From the NCBI GenBank assembly GCA_003586115.2, contig QVOM02000073.1, positions 47,775,342-47,839,341 of the forward strand: a stretch of DNA of 64,000 bases, given 5' to 3'. Positions within the stretch are counted from its first letter, which is position 1. The number at the start of each line of letters is the position of its first letter. Made by a program: the position numbers and the translations under genes. Source of the DNA: Salvator merianae. Lineage: Eukaryota > Chordata > Lepidosauria > Squamata > Teiidae. This document shows positions 35,052-47,401 of the stretch, in pieces. The notes beneath the pieces were generated by a model. That model saw only the letters and a program-made list of their open reading frames with translations, had not been told where the DNA came from and made no database searches.

Positions 35052-36772
35052 AAATTACTTAACTGCTTCTTTTTTTTTTTTGCACTGCATGTGTATGTAT
35101 CACTACACATTCTGATATGAATCTTTCCCTAAACTATGTCTTTAATTGTGCATCCCAGATAAAGGTGATACTCATGACATAGGTTTGAGCTTGCATTTTA
35201 TTTAAAATCTTGACTTGAAAACTAGAAAATAAGCAATTGCCAGTCTGAAGATGGAGGACATATTTGCCCATAACCTGACTGGAAAGCTGTATTACTGATT
35301 CTAATCCCTTACAGATATATATGGGCTGCTTTGCATTCAAAACTGCCAGTTGATGACTACAGTAGTAGTGTCAACCTGACAACATTAATGAATGAAATTA
35401 AATAGATCAAAATCCTATGGACAGAATGCTCACATTTCTTTACATCACCTTAGCTGCAATATTTTTCAGCAGCTTGAAGTCACATTTTTAGCTGTGAAAC
35501 ATCAAGCATTAATCAATCAGATAATGAGATTTGAAGTGGTACATATTCATGTATGAACTGGTTCTTCAAGGCCTCAGTTTTGCTTTGCAAACTGAAATGA
35601 CAGCTTGGATCAATAAAGGAGCACAACCCTAGTGCAGTGAAAATTCCATTTCCATGAAACTGGCACATAAAGCAGAAGTCTGTGAAGAGAGAAACTGACA
35701 AATAGAAAGAACTGTTGCTCCATCCATTAGAACACAAATCTTGTGTATATAATCAAAGCCTCACTGCATTTCTATCACCATTCCAGTGATGTAACAATTT
35801 AGGGAATGATTTTTAATATATTTTAGTAAAAGGTTTTTTTTTTAAAGGACTATTCTAACAGGAACCCAAACCAAATAAATAAATATATTTCTCTCTTTGT
35901 GCTCTGCTGCCTTATAATAGTAAAATAATATGAATGTTTCTTTAAAGCTTAGTTCATTCCATAACCCTTATCCCACAGTTTGCTTTCCTCATTTTCCTAT
36001 AAGCCTCCAGTCTCAACACAATTGTGAGCAGCTTAATTATTGTGTGTCCTAAACAAACAGGAACACGGGGCTCTAGAATTTAATTTGTAAAGTCTGTGCA
36101 ATTAGGAGTAAATTATGCAGGGAACCTATATGTCCAGAGCAGGTTCCCTCCATCAGAAACCTTGCTCAACTCTCAAATGACAGACACAGCTGAAGCCACA
36201 ATGGCTGGCATATCAGGCCAACAAGCACACTAGAAACCTCCCTTCTGCATGCTGGGAACAGACCTGAATATAACATTCTTACAACCACTTTCACCCATGG
36301 TTGCCTTTTTCCTGTGAACATCCCCCAGTTAAGGCTATAACAATAACTCGTTTCACTTCAACCACAGTATGAAGGAATCTGGAAGTTTCCGCTTGAGGGG
36401 GGAAATTACAAGGAATTTCAAGGGGAATAGTTTTGAAGAGAGACAAGTGGTGCAATTTCTCAAGGGAGATGTCAGACATTCTTTCTTGTACTTGCCTGAC
36501 CTATTAAGGGCATTCTCTTTCTCTAGCTGTACTCACACGAGAATGCTGAGACAGTCTGAGTTATTAATAGAAAACCATGGGCACAGTTGGATACCCTGGG
36601 CAAAAGATTGAATCCCATGTTAAAATTGGACCTTTGAATAAAGAATTTTGAATAAATGAAGCAAACTGAATACTCTGGGCATGTATGCACCGTTGGAGAG
36701 TAAGGAGGAATATCTTATTAAAGTGACAAAAATCCGGTCCACAGGACTCCTCTGTGGGGGACCAGCTATATC
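35052..36772. other. Unassigned AT-rich stretch
   Basis: No gene or repeat recognised. 35800-36130 is repeat-poor and AT-rich. Confidence 0.4.
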
Positions 36773-36945
36773 TAAGTTTTAATCCACTTTTAGAATGAGA
36801 GACCTCATCAGCAAAATGACAAGTAGCTTTCTTTCTGCATCATCTAACCTAGAAAATCCACCTTTGAGTTAGATAATGCAGCAAAAAACAGCTAGTCACT
36901 TTGCTGATGTGGTCACTCATTCATTCTGAATGTGGATTAAAACTT
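36773..36945. mobile_element. Fold-back MITE family D, intact copy
   Basis: Left arm 'taagttttaatccactttta', 'catcagcaaaatgacaagta' and 'tctgcatcatctaacc' is answered in reverse on the right ('gataatgcagcaaaaaacag', 'tagtcactttgctgatgtgg', 'tgtggattaaaactt'). The whole 173 bp can fold on itself. This copy defines the family seen in pieces at 13941/15877 and 32546. Confidence 0.8.
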
Positions 36946-37039
36946 TGAGGATCTGAGGTCAAAGGCAAGGTGCCTTGTGTTCTTTGTGTGATGCTGAAGG
37001 GAAACAGAGCTTAGGCTGTGTTCCACACGCATTTGGGGA

Positions 37040-37425
37040 TGTCCCAAATGGAGCAAGTTCAGAGGCAGGCTACTAAAATAGTGAGTTGTCTGTTAATCAT
37101 GTCCTGTGAGGAACGGTTAAAGGATCTAGGAATGCTTAGCCTGCAGAAGAGAAGACTGAAACAAGACATGATAGCTGTTTTCAAGTATCTGAAGGACTGT
37201 CACAGTGCAGAGGGATTGGCCTTATTCTCACTTATGCAAGAAGGAAAGACTAGAAACAAGGGGATGAAACTTCAAGGGAGTAGATACAAGCTAGATGTTA
37301 GAAAAAGAATTCTGACAGTAAGGGCGATCAGTCAATGGAATAGGTTGCTGCAGAAGGTGGTGAGCTCTCGTTCACTGGAGGTCTTCAAGGAGAGGCAGGA
37401 CAGACATCTGTCTGGGATGATTTAG
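37040..37425 (+). pseudogene. CR1 reverse transcriptase C-terminal remnant
   Basis: An open frame from 37018 to the stop at 37425 covers the CR1 pol C-terminus: MEQVQRQATKIV, CEERLKDLGMLSLQKRRLKQ, DMIAVFKYLKDC, then RNKGMKLQGSRYKLDVRK and AISQWNRLLQKVVSS. These blocks follow the family order to the natural end. The polymerase core and endonuclease are missing, so the copy is dead although the frame is intact. The first few codons before 37040 are flanking sequence. Confidence 0.88.
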
Positions 37426-37495
37426 TGAATCCTGCATTGAGCAGGGGGTTGGACTTGATGACCCTGGAGGTCCTTCCAACTCTATGATTCTATGA
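37040..37495 (+). mobile_element. CR1 LINE 3' end
   Basis: Coding remnant followed by the classic CR1 terminus 'ggttggacttgatgaccctg', 'gaggtccttccaactctatg' and 'attctatgaatg'. It is 5'-truncated. It differs in subfamily from the 'ttatgttc'-ended elements. Confidence 0.9.
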
Positions 37496-37499
37496 ATGT

Positions 37500-40400
37500 A
37501 AGGAATATCTTGCTGGATTAAACCAGTGACCAATTTTGGGTCTGTTTAAACACGCTTTAGGGTCACCCTTGGGGCAAATTTGAAAACCAAAGGACAGACA
37601 AAAAGTTTAAAAAGAACACTTACTGCATCCCCAAGCCTCCAATTATCTGCCCTTTGCACAGTCCGAAACAAATAACTCAGAGTGAGAACCTGTTTGGGTT
37701 GGATGGGGCAGAAGCTACAGAGACTTCTATAGACAATGGAAATAGCTGCCAAGGGCTGACCAATCAGGGATCTAGAAATCCTGCCTCTGGCAGCCAATGT
37801 ATGGCAAGCACTTCTTGCTACAGAGGGGTTGCCAGACTTCACGGTAAAGGAACAGAAACATGAGATAGGATTTTCTTTTTCCAGTGTGAATACTTGATTT
37901 GTTTTGGTCAGGGTATACATGGGGTGCATTTTGTAAAAGGGCCATTTGAAAAAAGTTCGGTTTGATTACACCCTCAGACCAGCAATCTATTATCAATGCC
38001 TGCCAGATACATATGGAAACCCATATGCAAGACAATGCATTTGTTCTGCTCGCAGCCTCCCCTCTCTATAGTTTTTTGAACTATAGTCCTGTGAGGTCTT
38101 TAAGTATGTTTAACACTGTTTTGTGGTTTTTATCTTTTTATTGTTGTGACCCTTAGGAGGGAGGGAGGGAGGGAGGGGGGAGGGGAGAAAAACCCTCTCA
38201 TCTGATCATTGTCAGTAGTCTTAGTAGCTTTTCTATCAACAGTACTCACACTGGAGAGTAGTGACAGTAACATGGGAATCCTCTGGAAAGAATTCAGGCT
38301 GTCTACAAGGTTTTAACTATAGAGGAGAGTCCTTTTATGCAGTGGCTTGGTGAGGGAGTACCCCAGGATCAGTGATTCTATTGCAGAGGTAAGGGCTTAT
38401 GGACCCCAAAGGGTTCAACACAGAGACTGCAGACTGATTTCTAGGTAGCTCCTCCTCTGCTGTGCTATTTTTTAGGGAGATAATTTCACTCCAATGATTA
38501 CACTTCTTCCAGTGATGCCATTCTGTTGGCCTGGGGTGATAACCTAACCAGGGGTGGTTTTGCTGATATAACAGCATGGCAAGATGCTCTCTTTCAGCTA
38601 GTATATTTAGGCACAACTATTATTTTTAGGAAACTATTGTTGACTGTTCTTTTCTTCATCATCATCATCTTTGGTGAGGATGGAATTAACCTTTGGGATA
38701 GGGTTTGGTTACCCATTAGCTGAGTAAAACATGCTTTTTAAAATGAGTCTTTTCAAATGGAGAGGTTTTCTTTCTTTCATTCATTCCTATTTATCACTTT
38801 TTGTGTGACTTTAGGAGCACATGAAATTAAAATTTGTATTGGGTGTTTTGAGTATTTTTACAGAGAGAAAGGGAGAGGAGTGATTGTTAAGTATTTTACT
38901 ATTTAAATGATTATGCTGTCCCTCCCTCTCGGGCTTCCCAACTTTACTGACAGGCCCATTGATGGAAAAGCAATAATCCTCTTCATTTTCATTACCCTGT
39001 GCAGCTGCCTATTTTGTTCATTTATTTCCGACATTTATGTTATCCTATAATGTCTAATTTCTGACAAAGGCTTACCACTAGGGCAATTAATTTTAATTTC
39101 TTCTGTAATGGAGAAAGGAGTGTTGCTCTTTCACTTCAGGGGGGCCTGGCATGGTAGCACAAAACATGTATATTTGTTTTCTGTGTTAAATAAATGGGAC
39201 ACTCTGTACTCTGAATAAAAATTGAGTTGAGTTGATCCAATATATTTAGTTGCACATTATAATTTTGATGATGACACCCCACCCATTAAATGACCCTCTT
39301 AGACTACTTTACCTAAACTCATTTTGCTCTCATGAAAAGGCTGGAATCCAGCCTCTGCTACTTTTGAGAACAAATTATTTATGTTTGCAATTTAACTGTT
39401 TAACTAGGGGGCAGTATATTGCTATTATTTTCATTTTCTTTTTTGCCATTCAACAGTTTAAACAGGGGACACTATCTGCTGGTTTCATTTTCACTGATTA
39501 GAACTTTGAGCAATTGCTCACTTGTGGGACATCAGAAAAAAAAAACAGTCTTTCTACTTTTTTTTTTTTCAAAAAAAGTAAAAGAAAAAACATACCGAGC
39601 ATTGTTGCTCAGTTTGGATAGGTTTTCTGTTGAAATACTAACTGTGGCTACACTTACACTGTCAGGCATCTGTGGAAAGCTACCTCTATTATTGCAGCCT
39701 GGGCATAAATGGCCAATGTGCTTCCCTGTCTCAACTGCCACCAGGTCAGGCTGTATTTACAACTGCATCTGTGCACAGAAGATAACCTTGTCTTCTGTTC
39801 TTATGCACAGCAAGCCCTTTCATTTGCCTTGGCCCGTATTGACAGGCTGTGGAGAGATGATGGGCTGCCACAGGACATGAGGTAGTGACATCAGATTCCT
39901 TCCTTCCACACTGACTTTTAGGTACTTTTCCTGTGTGCTCGGGACACTCGCAACTCTCCTCAGACATTTTGGTACAAAGAGAAATGGAAATGGGCCATTC
40001 TGGGAGCCTGGGAAAAGGTGTATTCACTCCCTAATGAAGAGACTTCATTGTTTAAACTGAAATCCATGTTCTCTGGAATATGATTGAAAAAAGTTGTTTC
40101 AATGGAATTATATTAAACATAATCTTAAGTTTCTCAAAGACATCGTGTCTGCATCCACGCTTTCAGTGTGGGTACCCTGAACAAACCCCAGGAGTGTGGC
40201 TGTCAAACACCAGGGTACCTATCACCTTACGGCTCCCTGAGAACGGCACTATAGGGCTGTGAAGTATCATTCACAGCATCCTTCCTTAGAATGAGTCTTA
40301 CAACTCTGAGGGTACCCAGTGTCCTCAGTTGCTTTTGCCATTGCCATGAGAACACACAGCAGTGTCAAAAGTGACCTATGTACCTGCTTTGTGTAGGTGC

Positions 40401-40639
40401 TGTGCTGTCAAAGGCCCACTTGTGGGGCCATTTCTGAAATGACAGACAGCCATCTGTATTCAGAACTTACAGTTCAGCTCCAAATCTGAGCTGTCAATTT
40501 CAAAGATGGTGAGGGACAAGGGATGGTCATTTGACTGGTACATGCCAGATCCTGTGGACAGAAGAAAGTGTCTTCATTAGCACGCCCTATGCTACTGAGA
40601 TGTGGACATAGCCCTCAGGTAACTTTTATTTATTTTTTC
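37500..40639. other. Unassigned non-coding stretch
   Basis: It contains a GGGA microsatellite (38157-38187) next to a possible L2 tail ('ttattgttgtgacccttagg'). The 153-codon frame at 39419-39880 is Phe/Leu-rich from T-runs, without a domain. 38930-39120 is repeat-poor and could be conserved, unproven. Confidence 0.4.
38157..38187. repeat. (GGGA)n microsatellite
   Basis: Six to seven GGGA units with a G-rich end. Confidence 0.85.
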
Positions 40640-41930
40640 CAATTATATTACACAATCATTTGTTTACGTTCCCATCTTGTTTACATTTCCATTCCCTCAA
40701 TGAGTTATACCCTTCCCTCACCACCCATGTGCCAGATGTTCTTGTCCATTGCGATATGGTTTCACATATTCTTTTAATTGTTCATTCCACAGTGATCTTT
40801 TTCCATATTCAATCACATTTTTCCAATATTCCATTATTTATTCATTTCTTCTCAATTCATTATAAATATCACTTTTTACCAAATAAAAGTCAAACTTTAA
40901 TTTTTCTATGACATATGCATACCATCTTTGTGCTGTCCATTTGCCACTGTCTTTCCATCCTAATCCTAATGCTAACATTAATGCCCAATTCATTTGCTTA
41001 ATTACATAAAAATCATATCTTATTTTTCTCCTCTTAATATACCCATCACTGCCATACTTTTATCCTAACAAATAGTATATCTAATTATTTTTCCTATTTC
41101 CTTCATTATTAATTCCGTACATTCTTGGACTTTTTCACATTCCTATAATAAATGCAAAAAAGTGTCCCTTTCTGCATGCCCGTTCCTACATCTTGGATTG
41201 TCATTCCCATATTCAGCAATTTACTAGGTGTTTGGTACCATTTATTTAGGGTTTTTTCATTTTAAATCCTTTGTTCTGTAATTCTTATCTGTCATATATC
41301 CTTTTAATATTTCTTTAACTTCTATTCTAGTTATCTGTAATTCATTTCTCCTCTATCATTTCCTGGGATCCCATTAACCTTCTATAGAATCCTTCCCCCA
41401 ATCCATGTCTTATAATTTTCAAAGCCGTCAGAATATCCTTCCAATGAAGGTATTCTCTAAACTTCCCCTTTCATCAAAATTTTCAGTGAAAGTTTCCTTA
41501 TTTTGGATTTTTATTTTTAAAACACCAATTATTCAATTTTTTAATCACTTTTTTTAAAAAATGCTTTTATACTTGTAAGGGAAGACTTTGAAATAAACAC
41601 ATGATTTTTGGAATTATAATCATTTTAATGTCTTATCCTTGTTATTTTATTCATATACTTACCCTTCCAACCATTTGTTATTTTTTTTCAAATTTGATGA
41701 TAATTTTCCAGTCCCAATGTATTTATATTCATTGTCAAATACATTCCTAAATAATTTGTTTATTTAATTCATACCTTTAGACCTACATTCTGCGTTATCC
41801 TTATTTGTTCTCTCAGTGCCACATTCACATATTTTATTTTAGATTTACTCATATTAATCTTTAATCCAGATTCTTGACAAAATCCTTCTATTGTCTGCAT
41901 TATTTCTTTAATCATCTTTAATCATAATAC
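40640..41930 (-). pseudogene. Decayed L1 ORF2 (reverse transcriptase to C-terminus)
   Basis: On the minus strand, text near 41885-41840 reads FCQESGLKINMSKSK, the block after the polymerase active site in L1 ORF2 proteins. Near 41270-41230 it reads KTLNKWYQTPSKLLNMG, the start of the ORF2 C-terminal domain. Many stops and frameshifts lie between. The YADD motif itself is not preserved. No intact frame exceeds background, so the copy is old. The other L1 in this window (46224) is far better preserved. Confidence 0.75.
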
Positions 41931-42989
41931 AGATACCCAACACATTGTCAGTATGTTTAGTACAGTAGTAGTCATGTAACCACATCAAAAACAAAAAGCA
42001 AAGCAAAACCAAACTGAAAAGCATACACAAATGCTAATATAATATCAAAGAATAAGAAAGCAAATTATATTGTAAGCCTGTAATAAACTTAGGTGCAGCT
42101 AAATACAGAAACTGAAAAATAATTAATTTGTAAGTTATGATTATGTGTCTGGATCTTATCTTGAGCAGATGGATCACAAAAGCAGTTAGAAGGTTACCAC
42201 ACATTGTTGAAGCAAGACTGTTAGGTACAGACACTGACAAGTGCAACTTAGCCTTGTGGGTAACAGGTTATGTTCAGACAACTATCACTAGCTCCCATCT
42301 CAGGTTATCATGGGTCTCCTTCCAAAGTGTCATTGGGTCAGGAGTCCCACATCCAAATAAGATTGATAGGTGAATGAGAGAAGAATGTGCAATATTCCAT
42401 ATGTGCAGCTATAAGGTAACGTCTCCAGGTGAAACTTCTCTTATTTTGTTTCCCCTCTTTAGTGGATCTTTTGCATCCATATCAGATCCTTCTCCATGGC
42501 AAAAGATACTTACCTTCTGGTCACAATCCAGGTCTTCCCCAATATCACCATGCACAGACTCTTGTGTATCAATCAGTGCTGGCAGTCATACCCTTTGATA
42601 TCACAGGACCACCTCAAATGGGAACTAAACTACATTAACTAAAGTTAACTGACATTGAGAAGGTACCATTTGCTTGTGAATGAAAATGTATTAGAATTGT
42701 GTTTTCCAAAATGAAAATATGTAGGGTAGCAGCTATAATGTAGTCAGAAAGGACACTTATCCCTGGGTCAGCCCTACTATCCCTGCTCCCACCACATTGC
42801 ACAAAATAATTTAACTGCCCAAGGGGAACAGCTAGTCTGGCTTCTCTGCTAGTCACTCCTATTCCTCTTTTCTGTTTCTGCCAACTCCTATCAGCCACAC
42901 CCATTTTGTCTCTCCTTACAGGTACAAAATAGAACAACATGTGCTGCACTGTTTGTGTTACTCACTGGAGGGAGAGAGGTAAGAGGTTT
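41931..42989. other. Unassigned non-coding stretch
   Basis: No gene recognised. Several frames of 70-104 codons overlap on both strands and have no familiar features. Confidence 0.4.
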
Positions 42990-43391
42990 GGTGCCTTTTT
43001 GCACTTTCCACTGTGGAATGTTCACCAGCAAACATTCCACAGTGGAATAGACCTCACAGCATGGAGACCATCTACACTGCGAGGTCTTGGAACAGAGTGC
43101 CAGCAGAATATCAGCATTCACGGTGCAAATGCTGGCATCTTGCTGCCATTCTGCACCATGGCAGTGGCCGGGAAGCTTCCAGCCACTGCCATGGCGACTG
43201 GCACGTGAATGCCATGGCAACTGGCACGTGAATGCCACATGATCATGCAGGCACAGCCATGCCACTCCACATCAGATAGCAATTGGGGGCAACAGTAGTC
43301 TGCTCCCAGTCACTAGGGCCTCTGCAAAGTGTAGAGGCACTTCACTAGTAAGCATCCCTGATACTCACTAGCTTCAAGTGTGAAAAGGTCC
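42990..43391 (+). mobile_element. MITE family A, full-length copy 2
   Basis: The ends are ggtgcctttttgcacttt and, inverted, 'aagtgtgaaaaggtcc', flanked by ttt on both sides (42987-42989 and 43392-43394). A perfect 17-bp subterminal hairpin (arms 43006-43022 and 43031-43047) sits at the left end. An internal tandem duplication of 'gccatggcgactggcacgtg' type lies near 43187-43222. The body matches 2294, 44060 (reversed) and 60851. No coding function. Confidence 0.8.
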
Positions 43392-43394
43392 TTT

Positions 43395-44059
43395 GAGAAA
43401 AAGCTAAAAGCAGAGCTGAATTTGGGCACAGCTCATGCTGGGTTGGCCCATACATTCTAAGGGTATTTTGGGACTTAGTGTGCTTAGAGTAAAACAGCAA
43501 GGCATCCACCTGGGCAAGAAACTTCCCAGGGAGGAGATGTCAATGAACATTCTTGAACAGGAAATTTCAACTAAGCTTCAGACTAAAAAGAGAAATCTTT
43601 TTTATCTGCACATCCCTGCACAGCTGTCCACATATTCAGTTTTATTGATTCCATTAATGTAACTTGATACACTGGGGGCACTTTGAGATAAAGATGGACA
43701 GTAAGTGTGTTTTTTATGGGAGGGGGGGAAATCTTCCAATGTAGTGTGCCCTGATGCCAGACCACATGCTGTTGCACACTGCCAGGATGCAGAGGGTAAG
43801 AGTGAAATACTGTCCAAAACTCCAGCCAAGATGCCAACCAATATTAGAGGACTGGCAAAGGGTTGCAGTTGCTTTCTCCAGCTCCCCAGCAGTTGTGATC
43901 AGGACAGAATGGGAACCAGTAACATTCCCCATCTTCACCATTACTGCTGTGGGTGTGCTTGGATCTACATACATCAGTTTTGCTACATCCTTGAAAACAT
44001 CTTTGTAAATACACTCCGTCCTGTATTTACCAAAGAAGTTATCTAAGAAAAATACATTT
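43395..44059. other. Unassigned non-coding stretch
   Basis: Open frames of 80-113 codons overlap on both strands and show no family. No repeat recognised. Confidence 0.4.
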
Positions 44060-44290
44060 CCCCAAATGCTAGCCTGCTCCCAGTCAAGTGTGTTCGCACC
44101 TGCTTTTGGCTGTCATGGTAAAGATCAGGAGCAGGATACCAGCATTCACAATGCAAATGTTAGTAGCCTGCTGGTATTCCTGTCTAGGGCACCACAGTGC
44201 AGACGGTGTCCACGTTGCATGGTCCATTCCACATTAGAACATTCCACATTAGTCATCTTGTTCTAATGTGGCAGGTGCAAAAACACCCAC
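44060..44290 (-). mobile_element. MITE family A, copy 3 (reverse, partial)
   Basis: Reverse-complementing gives 'gggtgtttttgcacctgcc' at the start, a perfect 13-bp subterminal hairpin (plus-strand arms 44229-44241 and 44259-44271), then 'caccgtctgcactgtggtg', 'gaatgctggtatcctgct' and 'cacttgactgggagcagg', all in the order seen at 60851-61202. The distal end is missing or too diverged. Confidence 0.7.
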
Positions 44291-45884
44291 AGAAAATGTA
44301 TTAAGGAATATTAGAAGTAAACTGCTAACAAATATTTAATGAAGTGTGCTAGGCAAAATCTGAATCTCATCTGAGAAACAAAGTTTGTCGGATTCATTCA
44401 TCCCTAATTCTCACTAAAATCAATAGAATATGACTGAGGTCAAGATTAACTTGTCTCATTGGTTTCAATAAAGTGTAAGTTAACCAACTTATCATCCAAA
44501 CCAAGTCAATGAGTGCTACCTACAACTGAACTATGAAACAGTTGGCCAATTATGAGATTTTTGATACATTTTAAAGTTTTCCTTGATCAATCAAAAAGTG
44601 AAGAGGATACAGGAGAACAAGCTAGAACATTGTAGACAATAGAACATTTGGAATGTTTCAGAGTGGAATGAGTTCATTTTGTGCCTAACTCAGAAAAAAA
44701 TCCTTTTTGAAAGAGCATTTTGTTCTATGGCCAGAACACTTAAAACATCCTGTTCCAACTCAGAACGTTCCAAATCTGGAACGTTTTTACACACCACTGT
44801 TAGTGATACTTTCCACCATTATATGTGTGCAAACTGTTGTCTGCAGGTTGTAACAAACAAAACTAGTCTACCCACCTGTTTCCAAAACTTGCCTGAAAAT
44901 AAAGTATAATTGACCATGTATGTTATATGTTGATTATCATCTTTATAAGGGGAAGGGTATAGTTCAGCTTCTAGATTAAAATGATATCAAGTTACAAAAT
45001 TCAGAGAAAAATGTCCAACTAAACATGAAATCTCATTTTGGATATGTTTTAAAATTTTTTAGACTGTTTTAGATTAAATTTAGACTACTGCTTAAAATGA
45101 GGAAACAGGAAAAAGGCAAAACAATTTCAAATAAAAGAGAAAAGCATTGCAAAGTTACCAGCAAAGTGGCTGTACTGAACTTATAGAAGACTATCAGTCA
45201 TACTTTGCCTTAACCAATATGTGTTTCATGTGCCTAATATAAATGGCTGATCTGAAATGCCTAGATCAAAAAAATAAGAGGCAAAAGCTGACAATATCAT
45301 TTAATGACAAAAGAGTAAAGACAAAGTCTCTCCGTGTTTACAATGCAGATAAAAGTGTATTTTAATACTCTATTGCAAATAAGTTCAATGAGGCCCACAC
45401 AAATCCAATAATAAAGAAATAATAGAGATTTTTCACAATGTAGTTTTCCTTCTCGAGTAGAACTGAATCCGTTTTTATTGATTTTCCTCTAATACCTATT
45501 TTTAATGCACTTGTAGGGCCTAGATAGTCTAGAGAAATATATAGGGCAATCATTTTGTTATATTTGTAGAGACAGATTAAAAACTAATTCCACTATCATT
45601 CTCCCCACTTTTTTTTAACAACTTTCATTTTGGAATATATGGGTTCCACTTTTAACCACTCTGAAAGTGAAATCTTCTTCTCATTGCAGAATGAGATTTC
45701 ATTGTGTGCATAATTGTGCTATTGTCTGCCTGCTGGGGTGTTCCAGAGGAGGATCAGAAGGCCTGTCCATTTTCCTGTGGTCCAGTCAAGAGCAGCAAGC
45801 AAGGAGCATGCTCACATGGGATTGAAAACTTCATTGTGTTGTTTATACTGAGATTTCCCTCCATAAAGTACTCGAGAGCTGTGC
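44291..45884. other. Unassigned AT-rich stretch
   Basis: A degenerate patch rich in 'ggaat.gttc/gaac.ttcc' motifs lies at 44635-44795. The remainder has no recognisable content. Confidence 0.4.
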
Positions 45885-46180
45885 TGAACTAGTTTGGTTA
45901 GTTTGCAGTTTGCAGTGAACTAGGGTGTTTGGATGGTTCATAAGTGAACTGAATCACCCTGCTGTTCAAAAGATCTAGTTTGAATCAAATTCAAACCAAG
46001 GTGTGTGTTAACAAACCAAGTGAGCCATAGCAAACCAAGGGTGGTTCACTATGGTTTGCTTGGTTCAAATACAAAATAAACCATTCTGTTGTCTGAAAAA
46101 AACAGTTTGAACCAAACCAAATCAAGGGTAGTTTGGTTCAGTTCAAACTGAAACACTAAATTTAAGTTTGCGCACATCAC
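45885..46180. repeat. Degenerate GGTTTG / CAAACC repeat tract
   Basis: Motifs such as gtttggttc, gaaccaaacc and caaaccaag recur in both orientations over about 300 bp without a fixed period. This resembles cryptically simple sequence with many short inverted repeats. No coding potential. Confidence 0.6.
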
Positions 46181-46259
46181 TATAAAGCACTCCAGCAGTG
46201 ATCTCAATATATGCTGCTCTCAAGCGATTTTTCAGAACAGACCAAGATGGTTTATAAGG

Positions 46260-47066
46260 TTGGTTATAGAAAGGATGTTAAAGTTTCTTGAAATAACAAG
46301 ATCTTTGACAAGGTCAACATGTAAATTTGAAAAAATCTTGAAACAAGCCACAGTGTCCTTAAAAGGCATAATTTCTAATATATATCTTCATTTAATTGCC
46401 ACCCAGGATGCAAGGATAGTATCTCTTAAACAACTATGGGAGACTGATATTCAATCAATAATATCTGATACTGAATGGAACAAAATAACAAATATGAAAC
46501 AAAGCTGGCATACTTCAGCAGTAACAATCAAAGAGACTTTTACCAAGCTTATTTATAGATGGTATTATACACCATTACGGATGGCACACATATTAAGGAA
46601 TAATAACAGAGGATGTTGGAGGGTGTGTGGAAATAATCCAACATATTACCATATATGCTGGGACAATCCCCCAATTAAATGTTTTTGGAAAGAAATATGT
46701 AGAATTATGAGAAGAATATTTCAAACCCACATTCCAAGGTCTTCGAAAATACTTTTACTACATGATTTTTCAGGTTTGAATATTGGAATAGAAGAGCAGA
46801 AACGATTACATCTATTGGTGGCAGTAACCCAGCAGTGTATTGTGCGTAATTGGAAGTATGCTCTGAATTTGACTAAAACAGAATGGTATAAAGCAATATG
46901 GAGACCTATGATGAATGAATATCTTATGGTGAAATACTCAAGATTAGAGGGAGCAGTTAATGTTCAACAATGTAGATTAATTTGGAACCCATGCATAGAG
47001 GAATTGAACAGAAAATCTTTTATAGATTCAGCTGAAAAGATATTTTTAAACAGATGGTTAACATAA
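46260..47066 (+). pseudogene. L1 ORF2 C-terminal region, 268 codons open
   Basis: This is the longest recognisable coding remnant here. It corresponds to the C-terminal domain of reptilian-type L1 ORF2p. Residues 99-109 read YRWYYTPLRMA, the block before the cysteine-histidine motif. The motif itself is C119-x3-C123-x7-H131-x4, with Asn136 in place of the final Cys. KCFWKEICRIM follows at about 140-150, and the frame ends at the natural stop. The first Met is an internal residue. The open frame indicates a fairly recent insertion, not selection. No endonuclease or reverse transcriptase domain is present. Confidence 0.85.
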
Positions 47067-47157
47067 GAATTGTGTTTAAGGCCTCTAAGATTATGTAATC
47101 TTTAAATGAGAAAGGTGTATGGGGACCCACGTGGAAGGGGACGCTTGAATAGGGTGT

Positions 47158-47185
47158 CTTTTTGTTTGTTTGTTTGTTTGTTTGA
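47158..47185. repeat. (TTTG)n microsatellite in the L1 3' UTR
   Basis: About six TTTG units. Confidence 0.85.
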
Positions 47186-47259
47186 ATTGTTCTTGTTGAT
47201 TTGAGTGTATTGTGTTTTGTATATTAGTTTATAGTCACATATTTGAATATATATGGATA

Positions 47260-47317
47260 GAAAATAAATATATATATATATTATATATATATATTATATA
47301 TATATATATATATATAT
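47260..47317. repeat. (TA)n tract at the L1 3' end
   Basis: Nearly 60 bp of alternating TA with two TTA interruptions, probably grown from the L1 tail. Confidence 0.85.
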
Positions 47318-47318
47318 T

Positions 47319-47368
47319 TAAAGGAATTGAGAGCAGCATATATATATATACTGCTCTCAATTCCTTTA
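47319..47368. repeat. Perfect 18-bp hairpin at the L1 3' junction
   Basis: Arm taaaggaattgagagcag (47319-47336) pairs with ctgctctcaattccttta (47351-47368) around a TA-rich loop. The left arm extends as 'catatata', making it the complement of the target-site text before the L1 (atatgctgctctcaa, 46209-46223). Confidence 0.85.
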
Positions 47369-47401
47369 TACATAAACTGCACTTAAATTAAACATAACAA
47401 A

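Larger units (their letters stand above)
46224..47318 (+). mobile_element. 5'-truncated L1 LINE insertion
   Basis: It starts inside ORF2 and runs through the ORF2 stop (47066), a 3' UTR with a (TTTG)n tract (47158-47185) and a TA-rich tail. The 10-mer ctgctctcaa occurs just before the start (46214-46223) and again after the tail (47351-47360), a likely target duplication. Between tail and duplication lies an inverted copy of the target (see hairpin entry). It lacks ORF1, endonuclease and polymerase, so it was immobile on arrival. Confidence 0.8.

Noticed and set aside
39419..39880. 153-codon plus-strand frame
   Set aside because: The Phe/Leu/Lys-rich sequence follows T and A runs. No domain, and no supporting splice or start context.
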